Assembly (NCBI RefSeq): GCF_001580615.1
Contig: NZ_LHZC01000042.1
Span: 1-64,000 of the forward strand
Length of the DNA: 64,000 bases
Direction of reading: 5' to 3'
Origin: Acetobacter malorum
Lineage (GTDB): Bacteria > Pseudomonadota > Alphaproteobacteria > Acetobacterales > Acetobacteraceae
In this document: positions 26,642-38,717 of the stretch, in pieces
Position numbering within the stretch: the stretch's first letter is position 1
Layout: each line of letters opens with the position of its first letter
The notes under the pieces: generated by a model
The model's input: the letters and a program-made list of their open reading frames with translations, nothing else
Told to the model about the DNA's origin: nothing
Databases searched by the model: none
Translations under genes and position numbers: made by a program

Positions 26642-28099
26642 TCAGGCCGTACCGCCAACCGTCAGGCCCGTCATTTTCAGGGTCGGCTGGCCAACCCCAA
26701 CCGGCACGCCCTGCCCGGCCTTGCCGCAGGTGCCAATGCCCGGGTCCAGTTCCATGTCTTTACCAATCATGGAAACATGCGTCATGGCATCCGCACCGTT
26801 GCCGATCAGCGTCGCCCCTTTGACGGGCGCGGTGATCTTGCCGTCTTCGACCAGATAGGCCTCGGATGCCGAGAACACGAACTTGCCGGACGTGATATCC
26901 ACCTGCCCGCCGCCAAAATGCACCGCATACAGGCCGCGCTTCATGGAACTAATCATATCTTCTGTAGAAGCCTGACCGGGCAGCATGAGCGTGTTGGTCA
27001 TGCGCGGCAGCGGCATATGTGCGTAGGACTGGCGACGACCGTTGCCGGTCGGGGCCACACCCATCAGGCGCGCGTTCAGACGGTCCTGCAGGTAGCCTTT
27101 CAGAATCCCATCTTCAATCAATGTGGTCCGGCCTGTGGGAGTGCCTTCATCATCAATGGTCAGGCTCCCGCGACGGTCCGGGAGTGAGCCATCATCAATT
27201 ACCGTGACACCCGGAGCCGCAACGCGCGTGCCCATGCGCCCCGCAAAAACGGATGTGCCTTTGCGGTTGAAGTCGCCTTCCAGCCCGTGCCCAACGGCTT
27301 CATGCAGCAGAATGCCGGGCCAGCCTGCGCCGAGCACAACTTCCATCTCCCCCGCAGGCGCAGGGCGTGCCTCCAGAGCGATCAGCGCCTGCCGCAGCGC
27401 TTCATGCACAGCGCCCTGCCATGTTTCTGCTTCCAGCAGGCGGTTGATTTCATACCGGCCACCCAGACCGTGGCTGCCGCTTTCACGCTTGCCGTCCTGC
27501 TCCACCACCACTGAGACGTTCAGCCGCACCAGCGGGCGCAGATCGGCCACTCGTGCGCCGTCGGCCCGGATAATCTGCACCGCCTGCCATTCGCCAGAAA
27601 GAGACGCCATAACCTGCACCACGCGGCTATCCTTGCCACGCGCGTAAGCATCAATCTGGGTCAGCAGGCCAGAGCGGGCCGCAAAATCCGTCTCGCCTAG
27701 CGGATTGGCATCCGTATAGAGGCGGCGGTTAGTGGAACGCGGCGCATCGGACATTGTGCCGGACCGACCGCCACGCACCGCACTCACCGCATCACCAGCG
27801 CGGGCCAGAGCAGAGCGGCTTAAATCATCGGAATGAGCAAAACCGGTTTCTTCCCCCAGCACGGCCCGCAGGCCAAACCCGCTGCTGGTGTCAAACGAGG
27901 CTGAGCGGATAACGCCGTCATCCAGCGCAATGCCTTCACTTTCCCGATATTCCAGAAACAGTTCGCCATCGTCCATCCCGTCCAGCGCCTTGCGGGTCAA
28001 GGCTTCTGCATCGGCACGGTCCAGCAGGGCTCCGGGTCTGTCAAAAAACATCTGGTCTGTAACCGCCAGAGCGCCAGGGCTTGAAGGAATGGATGACAT
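26642..28099 (-). CDS. tldD: TldD metalloprotease subunit
   Basis: TldD pairs with TldE/PmbA to form a zinc protease that trims unfolded or modified peptides such as microcin precursors. The 485-residue protein carries the metal motif HEAVGHGLEGD in its C-terminal half (His, Glu, His). The start is ATG 28099 with CAGGAG upstream. A longer upstream frame is not supported. The TldE/PmbA partner is not in the window. The gene is divergent from the trehalase gene. Confidence 0.95.
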   Translation of the reverse strand: MSSIPSSPGALAVTDQMFFDRPGALLDRADAEALTRKALDGMDDGELFLEYRESEGIALDDGVIRSASFDTSSGFGLRAVLGEETGFAHSDDLSRSALARAGDAVSAVRGGRSGTMSDAPRSTNRRLYTDANPLGETDFAARSGLLTQIDAYARGKDSRVVQVMASLSGEWQAVQIIRADGARVADLRPLVRLNVSVVVEQDGKRESGSHGLGGRYEINRLLEAETWQGAVHEALRQALIALEARPAPAGEMEVVLGAGWPGILLHEAVGHGLEGDFNRKGTSVFAGRMGTRVAAPGVTVIDDGSLPDRRGSLTIDDEGTPTGRTTLIEDGILKGYLQDRLNARLMGVAPTGNGRRQSYAHMPLPRMTNTLMLPGQASTEDMISSMKRGLYAVHFGGGQVDITSGKFVFSASEAYLVEDGKITAPVKGATLIGNGADAMTHVSMIGKDMELDPGIGTCGKAGQGVPVGVGQPTLKMTGLTVGGTA

Positions 28100-28324
28100 G
28101 GACGAAACTCCTGACAGGACTAAGGCTCCGGGTAGCGGGTTCTCCCGGCAGAGCGGCCAAAGCATAAACAGTTAAGTGCTACCGCAAAACCCGCAAGGGG
28201 TTTGATCGTTTCTGTTTGATGACCAGATACGAGTCCTGACGCTTTTTCAGGACCCTTGCCAGACTGACCGCTGTGGCTCTCCCTTGGTGCCCCGGCGTTC
28301 CGCCGCAGCCAGAGGAAAGACATT

Positions 28325-30805
<2,481 letters not shown>

Positions 30806-30877
30806 AGCAGGTTTTGTTGGAAAAGCGGTCTTAAGGGCCAGAGATTACCTCCAGCCCGAACGAGACTGCCTAAATCC

Positions 30878-31573
30878 TCAGATACCGGGCAGTTCGTTCA
30901 CGGTGACAACACGCCAGCCCTCATCCAGCCTTTCCAGAATAGTCAGGGAAAGGTTCTGGATGGAGAAATGCAGGGCGGTCTCCGGGTGAACACGCAGCGC
31001 ATGCGCCAGAGCGGCGCGAATAGCCCCGCCGTGGCTAACGGCGACGATATTCTGCCCTTCATAGGCTTCGGCCAGACGGTCCAGCGTCACGCCTACGCGC
31101 CCGCATACATCCAGCATACTCTCCCCACCCGGCGGGCATTCCGTGGCCGAGATGGACCAGAAAGGATGCGGGGCCAGACGCAGATGCTGCGGTAATTCCT
31201 GATGCGGCATGTTGTGCCACTCACCGAGGTTCTGCTCGATTAGAGCAGGTTCCACATCCATCGGCACCGGACCGTAACCCGCTTCCTGAATAGCCTCAGC
31301 AGTGCGCCGTGTGCGGGAAAGGGGGCTGACAAGCCAATGCGCCTCACGCGGCAGACGAGCGGCCAAAGCTTCATACATCGGCCGTTGCGCAATCAGGCTA
31401 TCCGGGCAGAGGGGGACATCCAGCGCCCCATAAAGCCGGAGGCGGGCATTCTGCTCGACCAGCGCATGGCGAATCAGCCAGAACCGCGTAATGCCGGGCG
31501 CAAGTTGCGGCGTGTCGAGAAAATTACCCTGATTGATCTGCTGGGCGGCGGGACGTGTGAGGCTGACGGTCAT
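30878..31573 (-). CDS. Histidine phosphatase family protein
   Basis: The protein (231 residues from ATG 31573) belongs to the phosphoglycerate-mutase-like superfamily. It has catalytic His36 in RHALVEQ (the usual RHG is RHA here) and the second His in AVSHGGAIRA. Relatives include alpha-ribazole phosphatase and sugar phosphatases, so the substrate is unknown. I prefer ATG 31573 to the longer frame because the large PLP-fold gene ends at 31590. It follows that gene by 16 bases on the same strand, so the two probably act together. Confidence 0.8.
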   Translation of the reverse strand: MTVSLTRPAAQQINQGNFLDTPQLAPGITRFWLIRHALVEQNARLRLYGALDVPLCPDSLIAQRPMYEALAARLPREAHWLVSPLSRTRRTAEAIQEAGYGPVPMDVEPALIEQNLGEWHNMPHQELPQHLRLAPHPFWSISATECPPGGESMLDVCGRVGVTLDRLAEAYEGQNIVAVSHGGAIRAALAHALRVHPETALHFSIQNLSLTILERLDEGWRVVTVNELPGI

Positions 31574-31589
31574 GGACTCTGTTGTGCTG

Positions 31590-33806
31590 TCAGGGACCGC
31601 CCAACGCAAGAGCAGAAATGGAACGTCGCAGTGCGTCCGCTTTCTGCTCGTCTGTTACGCCTTCTTTCACAGGACGTTCTGACCAGTGAGACTCGTCCGC
31701 CGTGTCCTCCGGTTCCCAGCGCGGCGCATAGGAGGGCAGCGGGTCTGCCTGCGCAATGGTCTTCCAATGCATCAGAATCAGACTAATTTTTTCCAGAACC
31801 CGGAGCGCATCCTGAATTTCCCGCGTCATGCGGGCGGTAGCGTCCAGACCTTCATGAGACGGTTCGCCCGACACAAGGCGTGCCCCCGCGGATAATCTGA
31901 GGGCTCCTACAAGCCCTCCGGCGGCCTGCGCATACGGAATTGGGACAGGCTGGCCGATATGGCAGAGCAGCGCGGCAAGCGCCTTTTTTTCTTGTGGGAC
32001 GTAGGGCGAAAGATCGGCATTGAGCCACTGATAGAGCTTGCGACATCGTTCCAGATCTAGTGGGGGTAGGCCCTCTGTTCTCTCAGGAGCCCTTACCAGA
32101 AAGGACAGAATTGTTTGCTGACGGTCCCAGTCATGCGGCAAAGCATCCCGCTGCGGAGCGGGCTGAGGCAGAAACGCAAGGTCGGTATTGGCTTCGATTC
32201 CTCGCCTGACGGCAGCCAGAAAACCCTGCAACCGTTCCGCCACAACGACAGAGGGAATCGCCCCGAGAGCAGCCATTTCAGCCTGTGCTGCTCGCCAGCG
32301 CAGCAGCAATCCGTGATTAAATCCGGACGCCAGACCACGGCAAGCGGGGCTGGCCGGCCATTCACACTGGTTGGCGTAGGCCGCGAGGCCTTCAGGCAAT
32401 AGCCCCTGATCCAAGCGGGCCTTCCAGCAGTCCGGCAGCAGGAGCGCCCCGCAGAACGGAGGGCCGGTGAAAAATTTGGACCCCGTCACCATCACCGCCC
32501 AGCCACGGGCCAGATAGGCCTGAACACGCTCCGGCATCAGCCGGGCCTGACAGGCATCCACCACCACATCCAGCTGCCCCGGATATTGGTCACACAGTGC
32601 TTCAAGAGCTTTCAGGTTGGGTGCCAGGAGGCCAGTTTTGGACAGATCCAGCACATGCAGCAGCACGCGTCGCCCTTTTACCAACTGGTCCTGAATGTCT
32701 TTCTGACACGCGGCCGTCACCTCGGCCTCTGGCCGCAACTGGCCCTCGGCATCCCGCAAAGGCAGATCAACACAGATCGTATCATCCGGGAATCCGGCTA
32801 CAAGCTCCCCTTTACAGACGGACGCCCCCAATGCTGTTTCCTGCGCAAAATGCCAGCCGTGGGAGGCCAGCGGCACACCGCTGCCCGTTTCTTCCGGTGC
32901 TGTCAGAACAGTTGTAACCGGCTGCCCCGGCAAGGTGGACAGCGCCAGCACAGCCAGCGCCGCATCCGTGCCCGAAGAGGCCAGCAAGACATGATCCTCC
33001 CCCGGCAGCCCAAACCAGCCCGCCAGAAAATGGCGGACATCCAGAGCCAGCGCCTGCAAGGCCTGAGGGGCCTTACCCTCAAGAACAGCGCGAGCCAGCT
33101 TCACCCGTGCCAGTTCTCCGCCGGTAAAGCCTCGCTCTGAGAGAGAAGAGGCTGTGGAAGACGCAAAGGTTACCGCCCAGGGGCGAGGCCGGTGCGAACA
33201 ACCGTAATGATTGAGGCCCGTGCGCACATCAATATTCAGCCGGGCATCACCCCCTTCCGCCATCAGGGCTTCAACGGGGCCGATCAGCGGCCAGGCCTGC
33301 ACAAGCCACGCGTAAAGCTCATCCCAAAGAGCGCTATCGTCCGCTCCTTTACCCGGAGCACTAACAAGGGGGCGCAAAGCCGCAAAAAGCTGAGGCAAAT
33401 CTTCTCGGATGGGTGGGTGTGCGCTGGCAAGCGTCCGGACCCATCGCTCGGGAGCGGGTAAATCCGCTGGCGCATCCAGCATCCAGAACCGGGCTGCCGT
33501 TCTGGCGGCGGAGAAGGAAATTTTTAGCGCCTGAAGGAGGTCCGGCTCCTGCGCGTCTGACAAAACCGCCAGTTCCAGCGCATGACGCAAATGAAACGCC
33601 ACGACCCGACGTTCTCCCAGACACGGCGCCCCCAGAACAGTCTGCCCCCCAGGGCGGACATGGAAAGGATGGGCCACGGCCGGGTCCAGCATAATCCGGC
33701 ATTGTGTTGCCAGCAGCCGCAGCTCCGGGCGGTCCAGCACATGCAGCAAGGTTTCCGTCAGGTTTCTGGCAAACATTTTTCCGCTTTCAACTCCCTGACG
33801 AACCAT
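31590..33806 (-). CDS. Large PLP-dependent (fold type I, class V-like) protein of unknown function
   Basis: The protein is 738 residues from ATG 33806. An upstream in-frame start would run into rmlB. The core resembles aminotransferase class V/cysteine desulfurase folds: SSGTDAAL (277-284) for phosphate binding, Asp417 in VVVDACQ for the PLP ring nitrogen, and the probable Schiff-base Lys444 in TGSKFF. About 190 extra N-terminal residues and about 170 C-terminal residues have no family I know. The reaction is unknown. The histidine phosphatase gene follows closely. The start could also be ATG 33776. Confidence 0.7.
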   Translation of the reverse strand: MVRQGVESGKMFARNLTETLLHVLDRPELRLLATQCRIMLDPAVAHPFHVRPGGQTVLGAPCLGERRVVAFHLRHALELAVLSDAQEPDLLQALKISFSAARTAARFWMLDAPADLPAPERWVRTLASAHPPIREDLPQLFAALRPLVSAPGKGADDSALWDELYAWLVQAWPLIGPVEALMAEGGDARLNIDVRTGLNHYGCSHRPRPWAVTFASSTASSLSERGFTGGELARVKLARAVLEGKAPQALQALALDVRHFLAGWFGLPGEDHVLLASSGTDAALAVLALSTLPGQPVTTVLTAPEETGSGVPLASHGWHFAQETALGASVCKGELVAGFPDDTICVDLPLRDAEGQLRPEAEVTAACQKDIQDQLVKGRRVLLHVLDLSKTGLLAPNLKALEALCDQYPGQLDVVVDACQARLMPERVQAYLARGWAVMVTGSKFFTGPPFCGALLLPDCWKARLDQGLLPEGLAAYANQCEWPASPACRGLASGFNHGLLLRWRAAQAEMAALGAIPSVVVAERLQGFLAAVRRGIEANTDLAFLPQPAPQRDALPHDWDRQQTILSFLVRAPERTEGLPPLDLERCRKLYQWLNADLSPYVPQEKKALAALLCHIGQPVPIPYAQAAGGLVGALRLSAGARLVSGEPSHEGLDATARMTREIQDALRVLEKISLILMHWKTIAQADPLPSYAPRWEPEDTADESHWSERPVKEGVTDEQKADALRRSISALALGGP

Positions 33807-33960
33807 GCTCTCTGACTGCCTATAGGCTTGTTTTTCATACAGCCAAGCATAAGAAAATCGCAAATCTGCCAAGATTGCTGGCGAAGACTGTACTTCTGAG
33901 CTATGCCCAAAGACTGGTGATTTTAATCGTTTGTTTCGGTCCACAGAATACGGAATACCA

Positions 33961-35019
33961 ATGCGTATCTTATTGACAGGCGGGTGCGGATTTATCGGAT
34001 CCGCAGTGATCCGCCATATTATTCGGGACACCAGTCATTCTGTCCTGAATGTTGATTGCATGACTTATGCGGCCTCTGAAGAAACCGTGGAAGACGCAGC
34101 CGCCAGCGGGCGCTACGAATTTGCACGGGCCAATATCGTCAATGGCAGCGAACTCAGTCGCCTGTTTGAAACGTTCCGTCCGCAGGCGGTCATGCATCTG
34201 GCAGCAGAAAGCCATGTGGACCGTTCCATTGATGGGCCCGGCGTGTTCATTCAGACCAACGTAGTCGGCACCTATTCCCTGCTGGAAGCAGCCCGCAAAT
34301 ATTGGCTGACGCTAGACAAGGCTGACCGCGCCGCCTTCCGCTTCCATCATATCTCCACTGATGAAGTTTTCGGGGCGCTGGAACCGAACGATCCGCCCTT
34401 TACCGAAACCACCCCGTATGACCCGCGCAGCCCGTATTCTGCCAGCAAGGCGTCGTCCGACCATCTGGTGCGCGCCTGGTACCATACCTATGGCCTGCCC
34501 ACGTTTGTCACCAACACGACCAACAATTACGGCATCTGGCACTTCCCGGAAAAACTGATCCCGCTCATCACCATCAACGCTATCGAAGGCAAGGATCTGC
34601 CTGTGTATGGCGATGGCAAGAACGTGCGCGACTGGCTGTTTGTGGAAGACCACGCCGAAGCACTGGTCAAGGCTGTTGAAACAGGCGTGCCGGGTGAGAC
34701 TTACGCCATTGGTGCCCGCCAGCCGCGCACCAATCTTCAGGTAGTGGAAACCATCTGTAATGTTCTGGACGAACTGGTTCCGGACCCGGCCGGCCCGCGC
34801 AGCCGTCTGATCCGTTTTGTGACAGACCGGCCCGGCCATGATTTCCGTTACGAAATTGACCCCTCCCACGCTGAAAAAGCGCTGGACTGGAAAGCAAAGC
34901 ATACTTTTGAAACCGGCATTCGCCGCACTGTTCAATGGTATCTGGACAACCGCGACTGGTGGGAAGGCATCCGCGCCCGCCGTTACACAGGCAACCGACT
35001 GGGAAGCACCGTAGAATGA
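33961..35019 (+). CDS. rmlB: dTDP-glucose 4,6-dehydratase
   Basis: This is the second step of dTDP-L-rhamnose synthesis: NAD-dependent conversion of dTDP-glucose to the 4-keto-6-deoxy sugar. The 352-residue SDR protein has the nucleotide motif TGGCGFIGS at residues 6-14, the dehydratase signature HISTDEVFG, and [11 protein letters not shown] with the catalytic Tyr and Lys. I start at ATG 33961, where the family begins. The stop overlaps rmlA by 4 bases (ATGA). It is the first gene of the rmlBACD operon. Confidence 0.97.
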   Translation: MRILLTGGCGFIGSAVIRHIIRDTSHSVLNVDCMTYAASEETVEDAAASGRYEFARANIVNGSELSRLFETFRPQAVMHLAAESHVDRSIDGPGVFIQTNVVGTYSLLEAARKYWLTLDKADRAAFRFHHISTDEVFGALEPNDPPFTETTPYDPRSPYSASKASSDHLVRAWYHTYGLPTFVTNTTNNYGIWHFPEKLIPLITINAIEGKDLPVYGDGKNVRDWLFVEDHAEALVKAVETGVPGETYAIGARQPRTNLQVVETICNVLDELVPDPAGPRSRLIRFVTDRPGHDFRYEIDPSHAEKALDWKAKHTFETGIRRTVQWYLDNRDWWEGIRARRYTGNRLGSTVE

Positions 35020-35927
35020 CACAGAAACCTGCAATTCAGACAAAAATGAAGGGTATTCTGCTGGCCGGTGGTTCCGGAACGCGCCTGTACCCCATGACGC
35101 TGGCGGCCAGCAAACAGCTTCTGCCGGTCTATGACAAACCGATGGTCTATTATCCGCTTTCCACGCTGATGCTGGCGGGTATTCGGGATATCATGATCAT
35201 CAGCACCCCGAACGATCTTCCGCAGTTCAAACGCCTTCTGGGCGATGGTTCCCAGTTTGGGGTGACCTTCGAATATCGTGCCCAGCCCTCTCCTGACGGC
35301 ATTCCGCAGGCGTTCCTGATTGCGGAAGACTGGCTGGACAACTCCCCCTGTGCGCTCGCACTGGGTGACAACCTGATTTTTGCCGATCATCTGAGTGCTG
35401 CCCTGCAGTCCGCTGCCGTGCGCCCGACTGGTGCAACCGTGTTTGCGTATCAGGTCCGTGACCCGGAACGCTATGGGGTAGTGTCTTTTGATGAAACAGG
35501 CCGTGCTCTGAGCATTGTTGAAAAGCCGAAAGAGCCCGTGTCGAACTGGGCTGTGACCGGCCTGTATTTCTATGACAACCGCGTGCTGGACTTTGCAAAA
35601 CGCGTGAAGCCCTCCCCACGCGGTGAGCTGGAAATTACAGACCTCAACCGGTTCTATCTGGAAGAAGGCAGCCTGCATGTGGACCGTCTGGGCCGTGGCT
35701 GTGCCTGGCTGGATGCTGGCATTCCGGACAGCCTGATGGAAGCCGGGCAGTTTGTGCACACCATTCAGGCGCGTCAGGGCATGCTGGTTGGCTCTCCGGC
35801 GGAAGTCGCCTACCGGCTTGGCTTCATTGATGCGGACCAGCTCCGCGCGCACGCCTCCCGCATGGGAAAAACAGAACTGGGGCGGCTCCTGATGCAGGTT
35901 GCCAATACGGTTCAGCCAACAAGCTGA
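35016..35927 (+). CDS. rmlA: Glucose-1-phosphate thymidylyltransferase
   Basis: RmlA makes dTDP-glucose from glucose-1-phosphate and dTTP, the entry to the rhamnose pathway. The 303-residue protein has the nucleotidyltransferase signature [13 protein letters not shown], the [11 protein letters not shown] motif and ALGDNLIF. The start ATG 35016 overlaps the rmlB stop, and ATG 35046 is another candidate with about ten fewer residues. Feedback inhibition by dTDP-rhamnose is a known property of the family. Confidence 0.97.
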   Translation: MTQKPAIQTKMKGILLAGGSGTRLYPMTLAASKQLLPVYDKPMVYYPLSTLMLAGIRDIMIISTPNDLPQFKRLLGDGSQFGVTFEYRAQPSPDGIPQAFLIAEDWLDNSPCALALGDNLIFADHLSAALQSAAVRPTGATVFAYQVRDPERYGVVSFDETGRALSIVEKPKEPVSNWAVTGLYFYDNRVLDFAKRVKPSPRGELEITDLNRFYLEEGSLHVDRLGRGCAWLDAGIPDSLMEAGQFVHTIQARQGMLVGSPAEVAYRLGFIDADQLRAHASRMGKTELGRLLMQVANTVQPTS

Positions 35928-35973
35928 ACCCCCTCTTCTTTTTCTGACCATTTGCAGACAGGAGCTTTCTTTC

Positions 35974-36531
35974 ATGAAAGTCGAACGCCTTGCCATTGAG
36001 GACGTGATTCTGGTCACGCCCCCGCGCTTTCAGGACAACCGTGGGTTTTTCTCCGAAACCTACAATATTGACCGGATGCGGGACGCAGGCATTACCGAAC
36101 CCTTCGTGCAGGATAACCAGAGCCTTTCTCGCCAAAAGGGCGTGATCCGCGGCCTGCACTGCCAGCTGGCGCCTTACGCGCAAGGCAAGCTGGTCCGATG
36201 CACCAAAGGCGCAATCTGGGATGTGGCTGTGGATGCCCGGACCGGCTCCCCCACCTATGGCAAATGGGTTGCGGCTGAACTGTCTGAAGAAAATTGGTCA
36301 CAGCTGTGGATTCCGCCCGGTTTCCTGCATGGCTTCTGCACACTGACAGAAGATGCGGAAGTGCAGTACAAATGCACTGGCCTGTATAACAAAGCCTCTG
36401 AGCGCGCCGTGATCTGGAATAGCAAAGAGCTGGCCATTGACTGGCCCATTAAGACAGAAGACGCCGTTCTTTCTGAAAAAGATCTGGAAGCCCCGGAATT
36501 TTCTGCCGCCAAAGGCTGGTTTCATCTGTAA
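35974..36531 (+). CDS. rmlC: dTDP-4-dehydrorhamnose 3,5-epimerase
   Basis: RmlC epimerises C3 and C5 of the dTDP-4-keto-6-deoxy-glucose intermediate. The 185-residue cupin has PRFQDNRGFFSETYN near the N-terminus and IRGLHCQ containing the catalytic His. Later it has WIPPGFLHGF, typical of the family. The start at ATG 35974 has CAGGAG upstream. It lies 46 bases after rmlA in the rmlBACD operon. Confidence 0.97.
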   Translation: MKVERLAIEDVILVTPPRFQDNRGFFSETYNIDRMRDAGITEPFVQDNQSLSRQKGVIRGLHCQLAPYAQGKLVRCTKGAIWDVAVDARTGSPTYGKWVAAELSEENWSQLWIPPGFLHGFCTLTEDAEVQYKCTGLYNKASERAVIWNSKELAIDWPIKTEDAVLSEKDLEAPEFSAAKGWFHL

Positions 36532-36546
36532 TCAGGAGCAGACCTC

Positions 36547-37452
36547 ATGAGTCGTCTTGCACAAAACGGTGGTCCCATTCTGGTTACGGGTGGCAAAGGC
36601 CAGCTGGCAACCTCTCTGGTTAATCTGGGTGGCCCGCGCATTCGCTGCGTTGGCCGGCCTGACTTTGACTTCGACCAGCCCGAAACCCTTGCTGCCACAC
36701 TGGATGCCATCAAGCCGGTCGCCGTGGTGAATGCCGCGGCCTGGACGGCGGTTGACCTTGCGGAAACTGAGGCCGAAGGGGCTGCCCGCGCCAATGCCAC
36801 CGGGCCGGAAGAACTGGCCCGCCTGTGTGCCCAGCGCGGTATTCCACTGATCCAGGTCTCCACGGACTATGTGTTCTCTGGAGACAAAGGCTCGCCGTAT
36901 GTGGAGACAGACCCGGTTTCACCCGAGACTGTCTATGGCCGCACCAAGGCGGACGGTGAGAGCAAGACGCTGGCCGCCAACCCCAAAACCATCGTGCTGC
37001 GCACGTCATGGGTTTACTCAGCACATGGGAAAAACTTTGTGCGCACCATGCTCAATGCCGGCGCTAAAAACCCGGCTCTGAAAGTGGTTGGGGATCAGAA
37101 AGGCAATCCGACCAGTTCAGATGATCTGGCTGAGGCAATCCTCTCCATTCTCGCCGTTGTCGAAAAAGACGGCTGGAAAGATGCGTTCGCTGGCATTTAC
37201 CATGCCTGCGGCACGGGAGAGACAACCTGGCACGGTCTGGCTGTTACAGCCCTGCAGGATGCGGCAACCCACGGCCAGAAAATGCCGGAAGTGACTGCCA
37301 TCCGCACGGAAGACTGGCCGACCCCCGCAAAGCGTCCGGCTGATTCCCGTATGGACAACAGCAAACTGACGCACGTTTTCGGCGTTACAATGCCTGCATG
37401 GCAGGACAGTGTGCGGAAAACGGTTGATCAGATTTTTGCACAGTCTGCGTAA
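36547..37452 (+). CDS. rmlD: dTDP-4-dehydrorhamnose reductase
   Basis: RmlD reduces dTDP-4-keto-L-rhamnose to dTDP-L-rhamnose with NAD(P)H. The 301-residue SDR protein has GGKGQLATSL near the N-terminus, VSTDYVFSGDKGSPY, and the catalytic YGRTKADGE with Tyr and Lys. CAGGAG precedes the ATG. It is the fourth gene of the operon, followed by the family 2 glycosyltransferase. The rmlB, A, C and D products together supply activated rhamnose for surface polysaccharide. Confidence 0.97.
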   Translation: MSRLAQNGGPILVTGGKGQLATSLVNLGGPRIRCVGRPDFDFDQPETLAATLDAIKPVAVVNAAAWTAVDLAETEAEGAARANATGPEELARLCAQRGIPLIQVSTDYVFSGDKGSPYVETDPVSPETVYGRTKADGESKTLAANPKTIVLRTSWVYSAHGKNFVRTMLNAGAKNPALKVVGDQKGNPTSSDDLAEAILSILAVVEKDGWKDAFAGIYHACGTGETTWHGLAVTALQDAATHGQKMPEVTAIRTEDWPTPAKRPADSRMDNSKLTHVFGVTMPAWQDSVRKTVDQIFAQSA

Positions 37453-37572
37453 AAACCTCTGCAAAGCTGTTTGGAACGGTCTGAAATTTGACAGATTTTC
37501 CAGGCAGCTTTGCCGCACGCGCAATCGGGAGGCATTTCCTATCCCGTAGGATCTGAAGGAAGAGCATCACAG

Positions 37573-38562
37573 GTGCAGGAGACCAGCCAGCACACTCTTA
37601 TAAACCGCCAGACGATTTCTCTGGACGGTGGCTCTTCTGTTGCCATTCTTCTGTCTCTTTATAATGCTGTCCCGTATTTACAGCAGCAGCTGAACTCGCT
37701 CCTGCAGCAAACCCGCCCTGACTGGACTTTATATTGGCGGGATGATGGCTCTACCGATACCAGCCTGACCATCATGCACCAGTTTGCCCAACAGGTTGGC
37801 AAAGAGCGCTGCGTGGAAGTCATGCCGCGCAATGGAGAGCATCTCGGGGTCACAGCCTCCTACGCCACACTGCTGGCCCACACGCCCCCCACCCTTTCTG
37901 TCGCGTTTTGTGATCAGGACGACGTCTGGTTTCCCGACAAACTGGAACGTGGTCTGCGCGCTCTGGCTACGGTGCCAGAATCTACGCCAGCCCTGTACTG
38001 CACACGCCAGACCCTGACGGACAAAAACCTGCGTCCGACCGGCCTGTCTCCCGAATTGCCGGACACAACCGGCTTTTTGCCCGCCATGACGCAGAATATC
38101 GCGACAGGCTGCACCCTTATGCTGTCTCCTGCGGCCTGTGCCTTGCTCCGCAAAGCCATGCCCGCCCCCACCTTTCTGCTGCATGACTGGTGGGCTTACC
38201 TGATGGTGAGTGGCGCAGGCGGACGCATCCTGACGGATAATCAGCCGTCTCTGTTCTATCGCCAGCACGAAAAAAATGCCGTGGGAGCCCGCAGCCAGTT
38301 CCTGCACCGCGCGCTGGCCGCGCTGAAGCGTGGTCCGACGGCGTTCATGAATATCTTCCGGGCTAATACGCTGTATCTGCTCAACCGGCAGAGCCTGCTC
38401 ACGCCGGACGCCGTTAGCGCTCTGCGTCTGCTGCGCAAAGCGCAGAAACCCGGTTGGGGAGGAGCACTTTCCCGAGTCTCCCTCATGCATCGCCTGAAGC
38501 AGCTCAGAAGGCATAAAAAGCTCGAACAACTGGTTTTCCGGGTCTGGTTTTTACTGGGATAA
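37573..38562 (+). CDS. Family 2 glycosyltransferase, probable rhamnosyltransferase
   Basis: The protein (329 residues from GTG 37573) has the GT-A fold of GT2 enzymes. It has the nucleotide-binding Asp pair in WRDDGSTD, the FCDQDDVW metal-binding segment, and a charged C-terminal region. It follows the rml operon on the same strand and may use dTDP-rhamnose, but the acceptor and sugar are inferred only. I choose GTG 37573 because GAAGGAAGAG lies upstream. A TTG at 37510 would add 21 residues. Confidence 0.8.
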   Translation: MQETSQHTLINRQTISLDGGSSVAILLSLYNAVPYLQQQLNSLLQQTRPDWTLYWRDDGSTDTSLTIMHQFAQQVGKERCVEVMPRNGEHLGVTASYATLLAHTPPTLSVAFCDQDDVWFPDKLERGLRALATVPESTPALYCTRQTLTDKNLRPTGLSPELPDTTGFLPAMTQNIATGCTLMLSPAACALLRKAMPAPTFLLHDWWAYLMVSGAGGRILTDNQPSLFYRQHEKNAVGARSQFLHRALAALKRGPTAFMNIFRANTLYLLNRQSLLTPDAVSALRLLRKAQKPGWGGALSRVSLMHRLKQLRRHKKLEQLVFRVWFLLG

Positions 38563-38717
38563 GCTTTTGTTCCCGCGTTTTGCGCAAAGACTCGCCTCCC
38601 AACCTTCTTTACGACACCAGTTCAGGCTAGGTTACGGACTGTTTCAGCCCGAAACAGCATCATCAACTATCCGTCGCCGGTCTCCCTTTTCAGCCAGAGA
38701 AGGGTACGGGCGGCCTT

